This document shows positions 48,157-58,822 of a stretch of DNA of 64,000 nt, in pieces. The notes below the pieces were generated by a model. That model did not search any database, had not been told where the DNA came from, and worked only from the letters and a program-made list of their open reading frames with translations. The translations under genes were made by a program, and so were the position numbers. Position 1 is the first letter of the stretch. Each line of letters starts with the position of its first letter. Source of the DNA: Lentzea cavernae (GTDB lineage Bacteria > Actinomycetota > Actinomycetes > Mycobacteriales > Pseudonocardiaceae); NCBI RefSeq assembly GCF_014653695.1, contig NZ_BNAR01000021.1:1-64000 (forward strand), in the 5' to 3' direction.

Positions 48157-48182
48157 ACAGGCGGGGAGTAAGACTGTTCAAC
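48152..48182. other. Inverted repeat upstream of moxR
   Basis: GTTGAACAG (48152-48160) and CTGTTCAAC (48174-48182) are perfect 9-bp arms with a 13-base loop, overlapping the mobA stop codon. It may be a terminator hairpin for the tetR-mobA transcript or an operator for the moxR operon that starts at 48218. Confidence 0.55.
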
Positions 48183-48217
48183 GATCGGTAAACCCTGTTC
48201 CGCATGGAGGCCCGCAC

Positions 48218-49263
<1,046 letters not shown>

Positions 49264-49267
<4 letters not shown>

Positions 49268-50208
49268 GCAGGGACAAGGAAGAAGAGCGCCCGTCCTGGG
49301 CGCCGCCCGTCCTGCGCGGTGTCCGGATGGAGGCCGCGCTGCGCATGCTGGAGCTCGAGGTCCGGCGCCGTCTCGACGGTCTGCTGCAGGGCAACCACCT
49401 CGGCCTCGTGCCGGGGCCGGGCACCGAACCGGGCGAGGCGCGCACCTACCAGCCCGGCGACGACGTGCGCCGGATGGACTGGGCGGTCACGGCGCGCACG
49501 ACGATCCCGCACATCCGTGAGACGGTCGCCGACCGCGAGCTGGAGACGTGGGTCGCGATCGACCTGTCGCCGTCGCTCGACTTCGGCACGGCGGCCTGCG
49601 AGAAGCGCGACCTGGCCATCGCCGCGACGGCCGCGGTCGCGCACCTGACGCGCGGCGGCGGCAACCGGATCGGCGCCGCGGTCTCCACGGGGGCCGACAA
49701 CGTCCGCATCCCGGCGCGCGGCGGTCTGGCGCACGCCCGCGGCATGATCCGCAAGATCGCGGAGATCGACCGGGCGCCCGAGGGCACCCGAGGCGACCTG
49801 GCGGCGTTGCTGGAACAGCTGCGCAGGCCACCGCGCCGGCGCGGCCTGATCGTCGTGATCTCCGACTTCCTCGGCGGCATGGAGTGGCAACGGCCGTTGC
49901 GCGCCCTGTCCGCGCGCCACGACATCGTGGCCATCGAGGTCGTCGACCCGCGTGACGTCGACCTGCCCGAGGTCGGCACCGTCGTGCTGTCCGACCCGGA
50001 GAGCGGGCGGCAGCGCGAGGTGACCGCGTCCGCGTTGCTGCGCAAGGAGTTCAACGCCGCGGCCGCGGAGCACAGGGCCGAGGTGGCGGCGGGGCTGCGG
50101 CGCGCCGGTGCCGGGCACCTGGTGCTGCGGACCGACTCCGACTGGATCGCGGACACGGTTCGTTTCGTGGTGGCGCGCAAGCGCCGCTGGTCCGGGGGTG
50201 TCGCATGA
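49264..50208 (+). CDS. DUF58 / VWA-like protein
   Basis: A 314-residue cytoplasmic protein with the DUF58 hallmark PGEARTYQPGDDVRRMDW and TARTTIPHIRETVADRELE, plus VWA-like Asp-x-Ser in IDLSPSLDFG. It is the usual partner of MoxR. It starts inside the moxR stop (GTGA) and ends in the VWA gene start (ATGA), giving a strictly coupled operon. Confidence 0.93.
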
Positions 50209-51170
50209 GCTTCTCGAACTTCGTCGCCCCGTGGTGGTTCCTGCTGCTGGTGGGCGTCGCGGTGCTCGCCGCCGCGTACGTGGTCGTGCAGCGGATGCGG
50301 CGCAAGCGGGTGCTGCGGTTCACGAACCTGGAGCTGCTGGAGAAGGTCGCGCCCAAACGGGAACGCTGGTCGCGCCACGTCCCGGCGGCGCTGCTGCTGG
50401 CCGGGCTCGCGCTGCTGACGGTGGCGCTGGCCGGGCCGACCGCCGAGCAGCGGGTCCCGCGCAACCGGGCGACCGTGATGCTGGTGGTCGACGTGTCGCT
50501 GTCGATGAAGGCCACGGACGTCAAGCCGTCGAGGCTGGAGGCCGCGCAGGTGGCCGCCAAGTCGTTCGCCGAGGGCCTCACGCCGGGCATCAACCTGGGC
50601 CTGATCTCGTTCGCCGGTTCGGCCACCGTACTGGTCGCGCCGACGACGGACCGCGCCGCCGTCACGCAGTCGATCGACGGGCTCAAGCTCGCCCAGTCGA
50701 CCGCGACCGGCGACGCGCTGGTGGCCGCGATGGCGTCGATCGACTCGTTCGGCAAGGTCGTCGGCGGCGCCGAGGGCCCCCCGCCCGCCCGCATCGTGCT
50801 GATGACGGACGGCAAGGAGACCGTGGGCACCCGCAAGGCGTTCGACGCGGCCGAGGACGCGAAGAAGGCCGGGACCCCGATCTCCACGATCTCCTTCGGC
50901 ACCGAGGACGGCGTGGTCGACATCGAGGGGCGGCAGCAGTCCGTGCCCGTCGACGACGACTCGATGAAGGAGATCGCGAAGATCTCCGGCGGCGAGTTCT
51001 TCAAGGCCGCCTCCGCCGAGGAGCTCAAGCGCGTCTACGACACGCTCGGCGAGCAGATCGGCTACGAGAAGAAGCAGGCGGACGCGTCGAAGCCGTGGCT
51101 GCTGCTCGGCACGCTGACGGCCATGTTCGCGGCCGCCGCCGCTCTGCTGCTGGGTCAACGCCTCCCGTAG
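50205..51170 (+). CDS. VWA-domain membrane protein (BatA-like)
   Basis: A 321-residue protein: membrane helices at the N-terminus (WWFLLLVGVAVLAAAYVVV, VPAALLLAGLALLTVALA) and at the C-terminus (LLLGTLTAMFAAAAALLLG) anchor a VWA domain with an intact MIDAS (VVDVSLSMKATDV, TATGDALVAA, LMTDGKETVG). It is the membrane receptor of MoxR/DUF58 systems. Its last 16 bp overlap the convergent RibD_C gene. Confidence 0.92.
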   Translation: MSFSNFVAPWWFLLLVGVAVLAAAYVVVQRMRRKRVLRFTNLELLEKVAPKRERWSRHVPAALLLAGLALLTVALAGPTAEQRVPRNRATVMLVVDVSLSMKATDVKPSRLEAAQVAAKSFAEGLTPGINLGLISFAGSATVLVAPTTDRAAVTQSIDGLKLAQSTATGDALVAAMASIDSFGKVVGGAEGPPPARIVLMTDGKETVGTRKAFDAAEDAKKAGTPISTISFGTEDGVVDIEGRQQSVPVDDDSMKEIAKISGGEFFKAASAEELKRVYDTLGEQIGYEKKQADASKPWLLLGTLTAMFAAAAALLLGQRLP

Positions 51171-51688
51171 ACCAGCTCCACGACACCGATGCCGAACGCC
51201 CTGGTGCTCTTGAGCGCCAGGGCGTTCGGCTTCTTGAAGAACGGTGTCCCACCGCCGATCGCGACGGGGTTGAGGTAGAGGCGGACCTCGTCGATCAGGT
51301 CGTGCTCGAAGAACGACCCGACCAGCTGCGCGCCACCGACCATGCTGTCGCCGGGCAGCGCCCTGATCTCGTCCGGGTCGACCTCGCGCTTGACCTCGGT
51401 GTTCCACTCGGTGGTCTCGAGCGTCCGCGAGTAGACGATCTTCGGCATCTCCCGCCAGATCCGCCCGAAGTCGTGCATGGGCTTGGGCCACTCGGGGTGC
51501 TCGTCGGTGTGCGGCCACGCCTCGAGCATCGTCTCGTGGTTGCGGCGGCCGTCGATGAACCGGCTCATGCGGGCGAGCCCGGCGTTGAAGTGCTCGTGCA
51601 TCTCGTCGTCGACGTGGTGCCAGCTGATGTCGTGGTCCGGGCCCTCGAAGAACCCGTCGAGCGAGATCGACGCCATCGTGATGATCAT
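51155..51688 (-). CDS. RibD C-terminal/DHFR-fold reductase-like protein
   Basis: A 177-residue protein of the RibD_C (dihydrofolate-reductase fold) family: MIITMASISLDGFFEGPDHD, RNHETMLEAWP, IVYSRTLETTEWN and DSMVGGAQLVGSFFEHDLID. It binds NADPH in known members; the substrate here is unknown. It is the last gene of the response regulator-kinase-TAXI operon, overlapping the TAXI stop (ATGA), so translational coupling is likely. Confidence 0.85.
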   Translation of the reverse strand: MIITMASISLDGFFEGPDHDISWHHVDDEMHEHFNAGLARMSRFIDGRRNHETMLEAWPHTDEHPEWPKPMHDFGRIWREMPKIVYSRTLETTEWNTEVKREVDPDEIRALPGDSMVGGAQLVGSFFEHDLIDEVRLYLNPVAIGGGTPFFKKPNALALKSTRAFGIGVVELVYGRR

Positions 51689-52548
51689 CCGTGCAGTCTC
51701 CTGTACTCCGCCGCGGCACCGGGGTGCAACGGCACCTTGCCCGTGTCGATCAGGCTCCGCACGTCGAGGTACTGGGTGCCGAGCGCCTGGTCCGGCACCA
51801 GCTCGGCGGCCCTGCCCACGAGCAGCCGCACCACGGCGCCCGCGTACTCGGCGCTCAGGTCCGGCCGGCACACGATGAGGTTCGGCGTGCCGATCGTGGG
51901 GGTGTCGACGGGGGAGCCGTAGACGCCCATGCGGACGTCCACCCGTTCGTAGACCTTGCCGTAGTCCTGCCGCAGCCTCGGCAGGAAACCGTCGAGCGGC
52001 AGCAGCCTGATGCCGCTGGCCTTGTCGAGCTCCGGGGTCGGCACGCCACCGGACCACAGCAGGGCGGCGATCTCGCCCGCCTTCAACGCGTCGATGGCGT
52101 TGCGCAACGGGTAGTGCTCCTCCTGCACGCCCAGCGCGAGCCGGGAGCCCTGCAGTGCGGCGCCGGACCCGTCCGCGCCCAGCGACACCGGCTTGCCGAT
52201 CAGGTCGGCCGCTGTCCTGTAGGGCGAGGACTTCAGGACCACGAGCTGCAGGTAGTTCTCGTAGACGCGGCCCAGCGCGACGAGTCCGGGTTCCATGTGG
52301 GCGCTGTCGCTCAGCGACAGGCCTATGTCGGCGGTGCCCTCGCGCAGGTGCTTGAGGTTGTCGGCGCTGCCGCCGGTCTGGAGCGGCGTGATGGTCAGAG
52401 GGCCGGGGGCCAGCCGCGAGATCAGGGCGGCGAAGTCGTTGTAGAAACCGCCGGGTTCGCCGCCCGCGATCCGGATCGTGCCGGACGGCTCGCCGGTGCC
52501 GCACGCGGTGAGGGCCAGTGCGCCGAGGAGGAAGGTCCTGCGCTTCAC
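51685..52548 (-). CDS. TAXI-type solute-binding lipoprotein
   Basis: A 287-residue periplasmic-binding-type lipoprotein: lipobox ALTAC with Cys16, then the TAXI-family pattern IRIAGGEPGGFYNDFAALI, GGSADNLKHLREGTADIGL, and DGSGAALQGSRLALG. TAXI proteins normally hand solutes such as glutamate-type acids to TRAP permeases; no TRAP permease is in the window. The GTG start 52548 overlaps the histidine kinase stop by 4 bp; the long upstream extension (to 52926) is a shadow. An accessory sensor role for the kinase is inferred. Confidence 0.85.
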   Translation of the reverse strand: MKRRTFLLGALALTACGTGEPSGTIRIAGGEPGGFYNDFAALISRLAPGPLTITPLQTGGSADNLKHLREGTADIGLSLSDSAHMEPGLVALGRVYENYLQLVVLKSSPYRTAADLIGKPVSLGADGSGAALQGSRLALGVQEEHYPLRNAIDALKAGEIAALLWSGGVPTPELDKASGIRLLPLDGFLPRLRQDYGKVYERVDVRMGVYGSPVDTPTIGTPNLIVCRPDLSAEYAGAVVRLLVGRAAELVPDQALGTQYLDVRSLIDTGKVPLHPGAAAEYRRLHG

Positions 52549-53849
52549 AGCAGCGGCTCCTTCGGCAGCTCGACGGTCGCCACCAGTCCGCCGTCGGTGT
52601 GCAGCTTCAGCTTTCCGTTGTGCGCGGTGACGATCCTCTCCGCGATCGCCAGTCCCAGTCCCGTTCCCCGGCGCGTGTCGTCGCCGCGCCAGAACCGTTC
52701 GGTCGCGTGCTTGATGTCCTTTTTGGACAAGCCCGGCCCGTTGTCCCGCACGGTCAGCGTCGCGCGGTCGCAGACCACGGCGACCTCCGAGGCGCCGTAC
52801 CTGATGGCGTTGTCCAGCAACACGTCCAGCACCTGCGCGAGGTCCGACACGGCGCACTGCACGAGACCGGGAGCCCGGTCGTCGACCGTGATCGTGACGC
52901 CTTCCGCCTGAGCCGCCGCCCGCCACGCGTCGACCCGGTCGTGCGCCACGACCTGCAGGTCGGCCAGTTCGGGCTCCACGCCGCCCGCGGCGCGTTCGGT
53001 GGCGGTGCTCTCGGCCGAGGCCAGGGCGAGAAGCCCGTCCAGCAACGACTCCAGGCGCTCGACCTCGGTCAGCAACGACCCGTTGGACGGCAGCATGTCG
53101 ACCCGCAGCCGCAGCGCGGCCATGGGGTTGCGCAACTGGTGCGAGGCGTCGGCGATCAGCCGTCTCTGCTGGTCCGCGGCCTCCGCGACCGCGTCGGACA
53201 TGCGGTTGAACGACTCCGACAACGCCCGCAGCTCAGCCGGCCCGGCGGTGTCGGCGACGTGCGTGCGCCGCTGCCCCTCCGCCACCGCGCGCACACCCCG
53301 GTCGAGTTCCTTGAGCGGCCTGAGCAACCACCGCGCCACGACCAACGCCAGCAGCACGCACGCGCAGGCCGCCAGCAACGCCCCCGCCAGCACGAGAGCC
53401 CACCGCCGCGCCACGTCGAGCGCCGCCACACGGGTCGAGGCCCGCAGCACCACGGCGCCCGCCACCTTCGTGCCGATCCCGACGGGCCGCGCGAACAACA
53501 CGTCACCGCCACTCCACGGCAACACGGTCGGGGCGGGCCTGGCGGGCTGGTTGCGCAGCGCCGCGTCGATCTGCGCGGACACGTCCCCGGCCGTCATGCC
53601 CGACTCGACGATCGGCGTGCCCGCCGCGTCGACGACCACGATCTCCTCGCCGTAGACCTCCGCGTACCGCTCCGCCTCGGACGCCACGACGTCACCGGGC
53701 AACGTGGCGAACCGGTCGAGGTCCGCGGTGCGGCTGATCACGAACTGCTGAGTGCGCTCCGAGGCCGTGCTCATCAGCAACGGAAACGCGAACGCCGTGA
53801 CGGCCGAGAGCGAGAACAGCAGCAACACCAACAGAAGCCGTCGCCGCAT
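52545..53849 (-). CDS. Sensor histidine kinase
   Basis: A 434-residue membrane kinase: TM1 ~5-25, extracytoplasmic domain ~26-149, TM2 ~150-172, HAMP ~173-225. The H-box has His237 (DASHQLRNPMAALRLRV), and the catalytic domain shows VLDVLLDNAIRYG (N box), VRDNGPGLS and RRGTGLGLAIAERIVTAHNG (G boxes). It starts directly after the response regulator stop and overlaps the TAXI start. The TAXI protein is its possible ligand-presenting partner. Confidence 0.94.
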   Translation of the reverse strand: MRRRLLLVLLLFSLSAVTAFAFPLLMSTASERTQQFVISRTADLDRFATLPGDVVASEAERYAEVYGEEIVVVDAAGTPIVESGMTAGDVSAQIDAALRNQPARPAPTVLPWSGGDVLFARPVGIGTKVAGAVVLRASTRVAALDVARRWALVLAGALLAACACVLLALVVARWLLRPLKELDRGVRAVAEGQRRTHVADTAGPAELRALSESFNRMSDAVAEAADQQRRLIADASHQLRNPMAALRLRVDMLPSNGSLLTEVERLESLLDGLLALASAESTATERAAGGVEPELADLQVVAHDRVDAWRAAAQAEGVTITVDDRAPGLVQCAVSDLAQVLDVLLDNAIRYGASEVAVVCDRATLTVRDNGPGLSKKDIKHATERFWRGDDTRRGTGLGLAIAERIVTAHNGKLKLHTDGGLVATVELPKEPLL

Positions 53850-54527
53850 CTATTCACCGAGCCGGTAACCGAAACCGCGGATCGTGTGCAGCAACCCGGG
53901 CCGGTCGAGCTTGGCGCGCAACTGCGTGAGGTGCACGTCGAGCGTCCGCGACACCGCCACGAACGCGTTGCCCCACACCTCGTCCATCAACTGCTGCCGG
54001 CTCACCGCCGTCCCGGGCCTGCGCGCCAGCACCGCCAGGACGTCGAACTCCTTGGTGGTCAACGAGATCTCCCGACCACCCACCAGCACCTGCCGGCTCT
54101 GCAGGTCGATCTCCACATCGGACACCCGCACCACGTCGTCCGGCTCCTGCTGACGCGCCGCACTCCTGCGTGCCACCGCGTCGATCCGGGCGAGGAGCTC
54201 GGCCAGCCGCACCGGCTTCACCAGGTAGTCGTCCGCCCCGAGCCTGAGACCCCTGACGACCGTGCGCTCGTCCCCGCGGGCCGTCAGCACGAGCACCGGC
54301 ACCGGATCGATCTTGCGGAGCTTGCGCAGCACCTCCAGCCCGTCCTGGTCGGGCAGGCCCAGGTCGAGCAGCACCACGTCGGCGTCGCGGTGGGCGATCA
54401 GCGCGTCGGAGCCCCTGCGCACGCGGGAAGGCCGGTGCCCGTTCGCCCGCAGTGCCTCCACCAGGGCGTTCGCGACACCGTCGTCGTCTTCGACCAACAG
54501 CACCCGCATTCGAGCAGTATCGGTCAT
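53850..54527 (-). CDS. OmpR-family response regulator
   Basis: A 225-residue regulator: receiver domain with phospho-acceptor Asp55 (VVLLDLGLPDQDG), acidic pocket LLVEDDDG, Lys of KPVRLAELLARID, and a C-terminal winged helix (EISLTTKEFDVLAVLARRPG, VHLTQLRAKLDRPG). Partner of the kinase encoded immediately next. Start ATG 54527 or ATG 54509 (the latter begins at the family's MRVLLVEDD); not resolved. Confidence 0.93.
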   Translation of the reverse strand: MTDTARMRVLLVEDDDGVANALVEALRANGHRPSRVRRGSDALIAHRDADVVLLDLGLPDQDGLEVLRKLRKIDPVPVLVLTARGDERTVVRGLRLGADDYLVKPVRLAELLARIDAVARRSAARQQEPDDVVRVSDVEIDLQSRQVLVGGREISLTTKEFDVLAVLARRPGTAVSRQQLMDEVWGNAFVAVSRTLDVHLTQLRAKLDRPGLLHTIRGFGYRLGE

Positions 54528-54578
54528 GGTGGACGTTTCGCGGGGGTGTTGACGCGCTTAAGTGAGTGTAAATAAGCC

Positions 54579-57182
54579 TCAAAGGCCCAGCCGGGCGGCG
54601 AGCGCGCTCGCCAGGTGGACGGGTCGCCGTTCGGTCGTGTGGCGGATCTGTGTGCGGCAGCTGAACCCGTCCGCGATCACCAGCGCGTCCTCGTTGTCCC
54701 GCAACGCCGGCAGCAGGTCCTGTTCCGCGCACGCGATCGAGACGTCGTAGTGGCCCTTCTCGAAGCCGAAGTTGCCGGCGAGGCCGCAGCAGCCCTCGAC
54801 GACCTTCGGCTTGAGGCCCGCCCTGGCCATGGCCTCGCGGTCCGGGGCGAAGCCGAGTTCGGCGTACTGGTGGCAGTGGGTCTGCACGACGGCCTCGCGC
54901 TCGCCGTCCAGGGACGGGAGCTTCGGGGCGACGTGTTCGGCGAACGTGCGGGTGGCTCGCGCCAGCGCTCGTACGGCCGGGTCGTCCGAGAGTTTCGGGG
55001 CCTCGGCGCGCAGGAACGCGGTGCAGCTCGGTTCGAGGCCGATCACCGGGACGCCCTTGCTCGTCCACGGGAGGAGGGCGCGCGCGGTGCGTTCGATGAC
55101 GCGGCGGGCCTTGGCCAGCTGGCCGGTCGAGTGCCAGGTCAGTCCACAGCAGACGTTCGCGGACGGCACCTCGACGCGGTTTCCCAGGTGTGCCAGGACG
55201 TTCGCGGCGTCGAGGCCGATGCCCGGCTCGAAGTGGTTCGTGAACGTGTCGGGGAACAGCAGCACCGGGGTGCCCTCGCCCAGCGGGTGCAGCTGGCGGA
55301 CGAGGCGGGTGGTCTGCGTCGGCAGGGGGCGTTCCGGGGTGAGGCCGGCGAACCGGCCGAGTTTCGCCGTGAACCTGTTGACGAGGCCGTACTTCAGCCA
55401 CGTCGGCAGCCAGCCCATGGCGTAGTGCGAGCGGGGGCGCAGGCGTCGTTTGTAGTGCTCGTGCAGGAACTCGGCCTTGTAGCTCGCCATGTCGACGTCG
55501 ACCGGGCAGTCGCGCTTGCAGCCCTTGCACCCCAGGCAGAGGTCCAGCGCCTCGGCCACCTCGGGGGAGCGCCAGCCGCCCTTGACGACGTCGCCGTTGA
55601 GCATCTCGAACAGCAGGTGCGCGCGGCCTCGGGTGGAGTGCTTCTCCTCGCGGGTGACGCGGTAGCTCGGGCACATCACGCCGCCGTGCGTGTTCAGGCA
55701 CTTGCCGACGCCCACGCACCGCCGCGTGTCGCTCGCGAACTCCGCGCGGGTCGGGATCTTCGGTGGCGCCACGAGGACGCGCAGGTCGTCGTCGAGCTTC
55801 AGCGGTTGCACGATCCGGCCCGGGTTGAGCAGGTTGCCGGGGTCGAAGGCGCGCTTGAACTCACCGAACGCCCTGATGGCCTCGGGCGGGTACATGCGGC
55901 TGAGCAGCTCGGACCGCGCCTGGCCGTCGCCGTGCTCGCCGGAGAGGCTGCCGCCGTGGCCCACGACCAGGTCGGCGGCGTCCTGCAGGAACTCGCGGTA
56001 GCCGTTCGCCAGGTCGAAGTCGATGCGGACGTGGATGCACCCCTCGCCGTAGTGGCCGTAGGTGATGCCGCGGCGGCCGTAGCGGGTCAGCAACTGGTCG
56101 AACTCGCGCAGGTACGTGCCGAGGCGCTCCGGCGGGACGGCCGAGTCCTCCCAGCCCGACCAGGCCTCGCTGCCGTCGGCCATGCGGGTGGCCAGGCCGG
56201 CGCCGTCCTCGCGGATCCGCCACAGCGCCCGCTGGTGCACGGGGTCGTGGATGATCATCGAGTTCTTCGAGAGCCGGGCGACGCGTTCGGGGTGGTCCTC
56301 GACCTCGACGAACAGCCAGCTGCGGCCTTCAGGCAGGTCGGGACGGGTCTTGACGCTGTGCACCAGCGCCTCGTTCAGGCCCTCGATCGCGAGCGCGTCC
56401 TCGATCTGGGTGACCTGGTCGGCGGCCTCGTAGGTGTCCGCGAAGCCGAGCACGACCAGGACGCGGCGCTCCGGCCTGCGCACCAGCTTCAGCTCCGCGC
56501 CCAGCAGCACCACGCACGTGCCCTCGGTGCCGACGAGCTGCTGGGTCAGCGTCGGGGCGTCCAGCGCGTACCCGCTGACCCGGCGCGCGAGCTGCGGGAA
56601 CCACGCCGGGTCGTACGACGGGAGGTCCAGGGGCGGGGGACTGGTGGTGTCGAACGTGCGGCCATCGGCCGTGAGCACGCTCAGGTTCGTGACGTTCTCA
56701 CTGGTCTTGCCCCACTTCACCGAGTGCGCGCCACACGCGTTGTTGCCGATCATCCCGCCGATCGTGCAACGCGAGTGCGTGGACGGGTCGGGGCCGAAGA
56801 GGTACTCGCCGGCCTGGGCGTTGATCTTGTCGAGCACGGCGCCGGGCTGGGCGAACGCCCGGTCGCCGGAGATCTCGAACCCGTTCAGGTACCGGCTGAA
56901 GTCGATCACCAGGCCGGTGCCGCACGCGTTGCCCGCGATGGACGTTCCCGCGCCGCGACTGGTGATCGGCACGCGGTGCTCGGCGGCCAGCCCGACGGCC
57001 GCGACCACGGCGTCCGTCGTGCGTGGACGGACGACCACACGCGGCACGTGCCGGTAGTTCGACGCGTCCGCCGAGTACAGCGCGCGGCTCGCCGGGTCGT
57101 CCAGGACGTCCCCGTCCACATCGCGCCGGAGCTGATCGAGAAAGGCCCGCATCACCCGATCATGCCCGGATGGATGTGACAT
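54579..57182 (-). CDS. Fused FAD-linked oxidase / Fe-S oxidoreductase
   Basis: An 867-residue fusion of a GlcD-like FAD oxidase and a GlcF-like Fe-S subunit, as in respiratory D-lactate or glycolate-type dehydrogenases. The FAD-binding domain has ITSRGAGTSIAGNACGTG and GGMIGNNACGAHSVKWGK; the cap domain ends near GEHGDGQARSELL. Then come two 4Fe-4S motifs (CLGCKGCKRDCPVDVD and a preceding set CVGVGKCLNTHGGVMC) and two CCG cysteine domains (NVCCGLTWH, EGCCGLAGNFGFEKG). The substrate is uncertain; D-lactate is typical for the fused form. Start ATG 57182. Confidence 0.9.
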   Translation of the reverse strand: MSHPSGHDRVMRAFLDQLRRDVDGDVLDDPASRALYSADASNYRHVPRVVVRPRTTDAVVAAVGLAAEHRVPITSRGAGTSIAGNACGTGLVIDFSRYLNGFEISGDRAFAQPGAVLDKINAQAGEYLFGPDPSTHSRCTIGGMIGNNACGAHSVKWGKTSENVTNLSVLTADGRTFDTTSPPPLDLPSYDPAWFPQLARRVSGYALDAPTLTQQLVGTEGTCVVLLGAELKLVRRPERRVLVVLGFADTYEAADQVTQIEDALAIEGLNEALVHSVKTRPDLPEGRSWLFVEVEDHPERVARLSKNSMIIHDPVHQRALWRIREDGAGLATRMADGSEAWSGWEDSAVPPERLGTYLREFDQLLTRYGRRGITYGHYGEGCIHVRIDFDLANGYREFLQDAADLVVGHGGSLSGEHGDGQARSELLSRMYPPEAIRAFGEFKRAFDPGNLLNPGRIVQPLKLDDDLRVLVAPPKIPTRAEFASDTRRCVGVGKCLNTHGGVMCPSYRVTREEKHSTRGRAHLLFEMLNGDVVKGGWRSPEVAEALDLCLGCKGCKRDCPVDVDMASYKAEFLHEHYKRRLRPRSHYAMGWLPTWLKYGLVNRFTAKLGRFAGLTPERPLPTQTTRLVRQLHPLGEGTPVLLFPDTFTNHFEPGIGLDAANVLAHLGNRVEVPSANVCCGLTWHSTGQLAKARRVIERTARALLPWTSKGVPVIGLEPSCTAFLRAEAPKLSDDPAVRALARATRTFAEHVAPKLPSLDGEREAVVQTHCHQYAELGFAPDREAMARAGLKPKVVEGCCGLAGNFGFEKGHYDVSIACAEQDLLPALRDNEDALVIADGFSCRTQIRHTTERRPVHLASALAARLGL

Positions 57183-57221
57183 GGCTCCGCCGATGCCGGT
57201 CTACCTGCCGGTAGCCGATAA

Positions 57222-57965
<744 letters not shown>

Positions 57966-58002
57966 TTTTCTGAACTTCCTTACTGCGAAAGGGTTGGATC
58001 AA

Positions 58003-58770
58003 GTGACCGGACTGCTCGAAGGCAAGCGACTGCTGATCACCGGTGTGATCACCGACGCGTCGATCGCCTTCCACGTCGCACGCGTCGCCCAGGAACAGGG
58101 CGCCGAGGTCGTGCTGACCGGGTTCGGCCGGATGAGCCTCGTGACGCGCATCGCCCAGCGCCTGCCCAAGCCCGCGCCCGTCGTCGAGCTCGACGTGCAG
58201 AACCAGGAGCACCTCGACACGCTCGCCGACCGCGTGCGCGAGCACGTCGACGGCCTCGACGGCGTCGTGCACGCCATCGGCTTCGCCCCGCAGAGCTGCC
58301 TCGGCGCCCCGTTCATGGACGCGCCGTGGGAGGACGTCTCCGTCGCGATGCACGTCTCCGCGTACTCGTACAAGGCGCTCGTGCAGGCCACCCGCCCGTT
58401 GCTGTCGCACGGTTCGTCGGTCGTCGGCCTCGACTTCGACGCCCGTCAGGCGTGGCCCGCCTACAACTGGATGGGCGCGGCGAAGGCGGCGTTCGAGTCG
58501 ATCAACCGCTACATGGCGCGCGACCTCGGCCCGGACGGCATCCGCGTGAACCTCATCTCGGCCGGCCCGGTGCGCACCATGGCCGCGAAGTCCATCCCCG
58601 GCTTCGGCGAGCTGGAGAAGATGTGGGGCGAGAAGGCCCCGCTGTCGTGGGACGTCGACGACCCCACGCCGGTCGCGAAGTCCGTCTGCGGCCTGCTGTC
58701 CGACTGGTTCCCGGCCACCACGGGTTCGATGGTGTTCGTCGACGGTGGCGTGCACTTCCTCGGTCTCTGA
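58003..58770 (+). CDS. inhA: Enoyl-[ACP] reductase (InhA-type FabI)
   Basis: NADH-dependent enoyl-ACP reductase; 255 residues. N-terminus TGLLEGKRLLITGVITDASI and ELDVQNQEHL match InhA; the catalytic pair is Tyr154/Lys161 (AYNWMGAAKAAFESINRY). In the loop DGVVHAIGFAPQ the residue equivalent to M. tuberculosis Ser94 is Ala91. The GTG start 58003 matches the family N-terminus; TTG 57994 is alternative. Co-transcribed with fabG. Confidence 0.95.
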   Translation: MTGLLEGKRLLITGVITDASIAFHVARVAQEQGAEVVLTGFGRMSLVTRIAQRLPKPAPVVELDVQNQEHLDTLADRVREHVDGLDGVVHAIGFAPQSCLGAPFMDAPWEDVSVAMHVSAYSYKALVQATRPLLSHGSSVVGLDFDARQAWPAYNWMGAAKAAFESINRYMARDLGPDGIRVNLISAGPVRTMAAKSIPGFGELEKMWGEKAPLSWDVDDPTPVAKSVCGLLSDWFPATTGSMVFVDGGVHFLGL

Positions 58771-58822
58771 GGTCACATCTGTTCGTCGTGTGAGGCGATC
58801 GGACGTCTGATTGGATGGAGTG

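Noticed and set aside
54615-57179. 854-aa open frame opposite the FAD/Fe-S dehydrogenase
   Set aside because: Shadow of a conserved gene; no recognisable motif.
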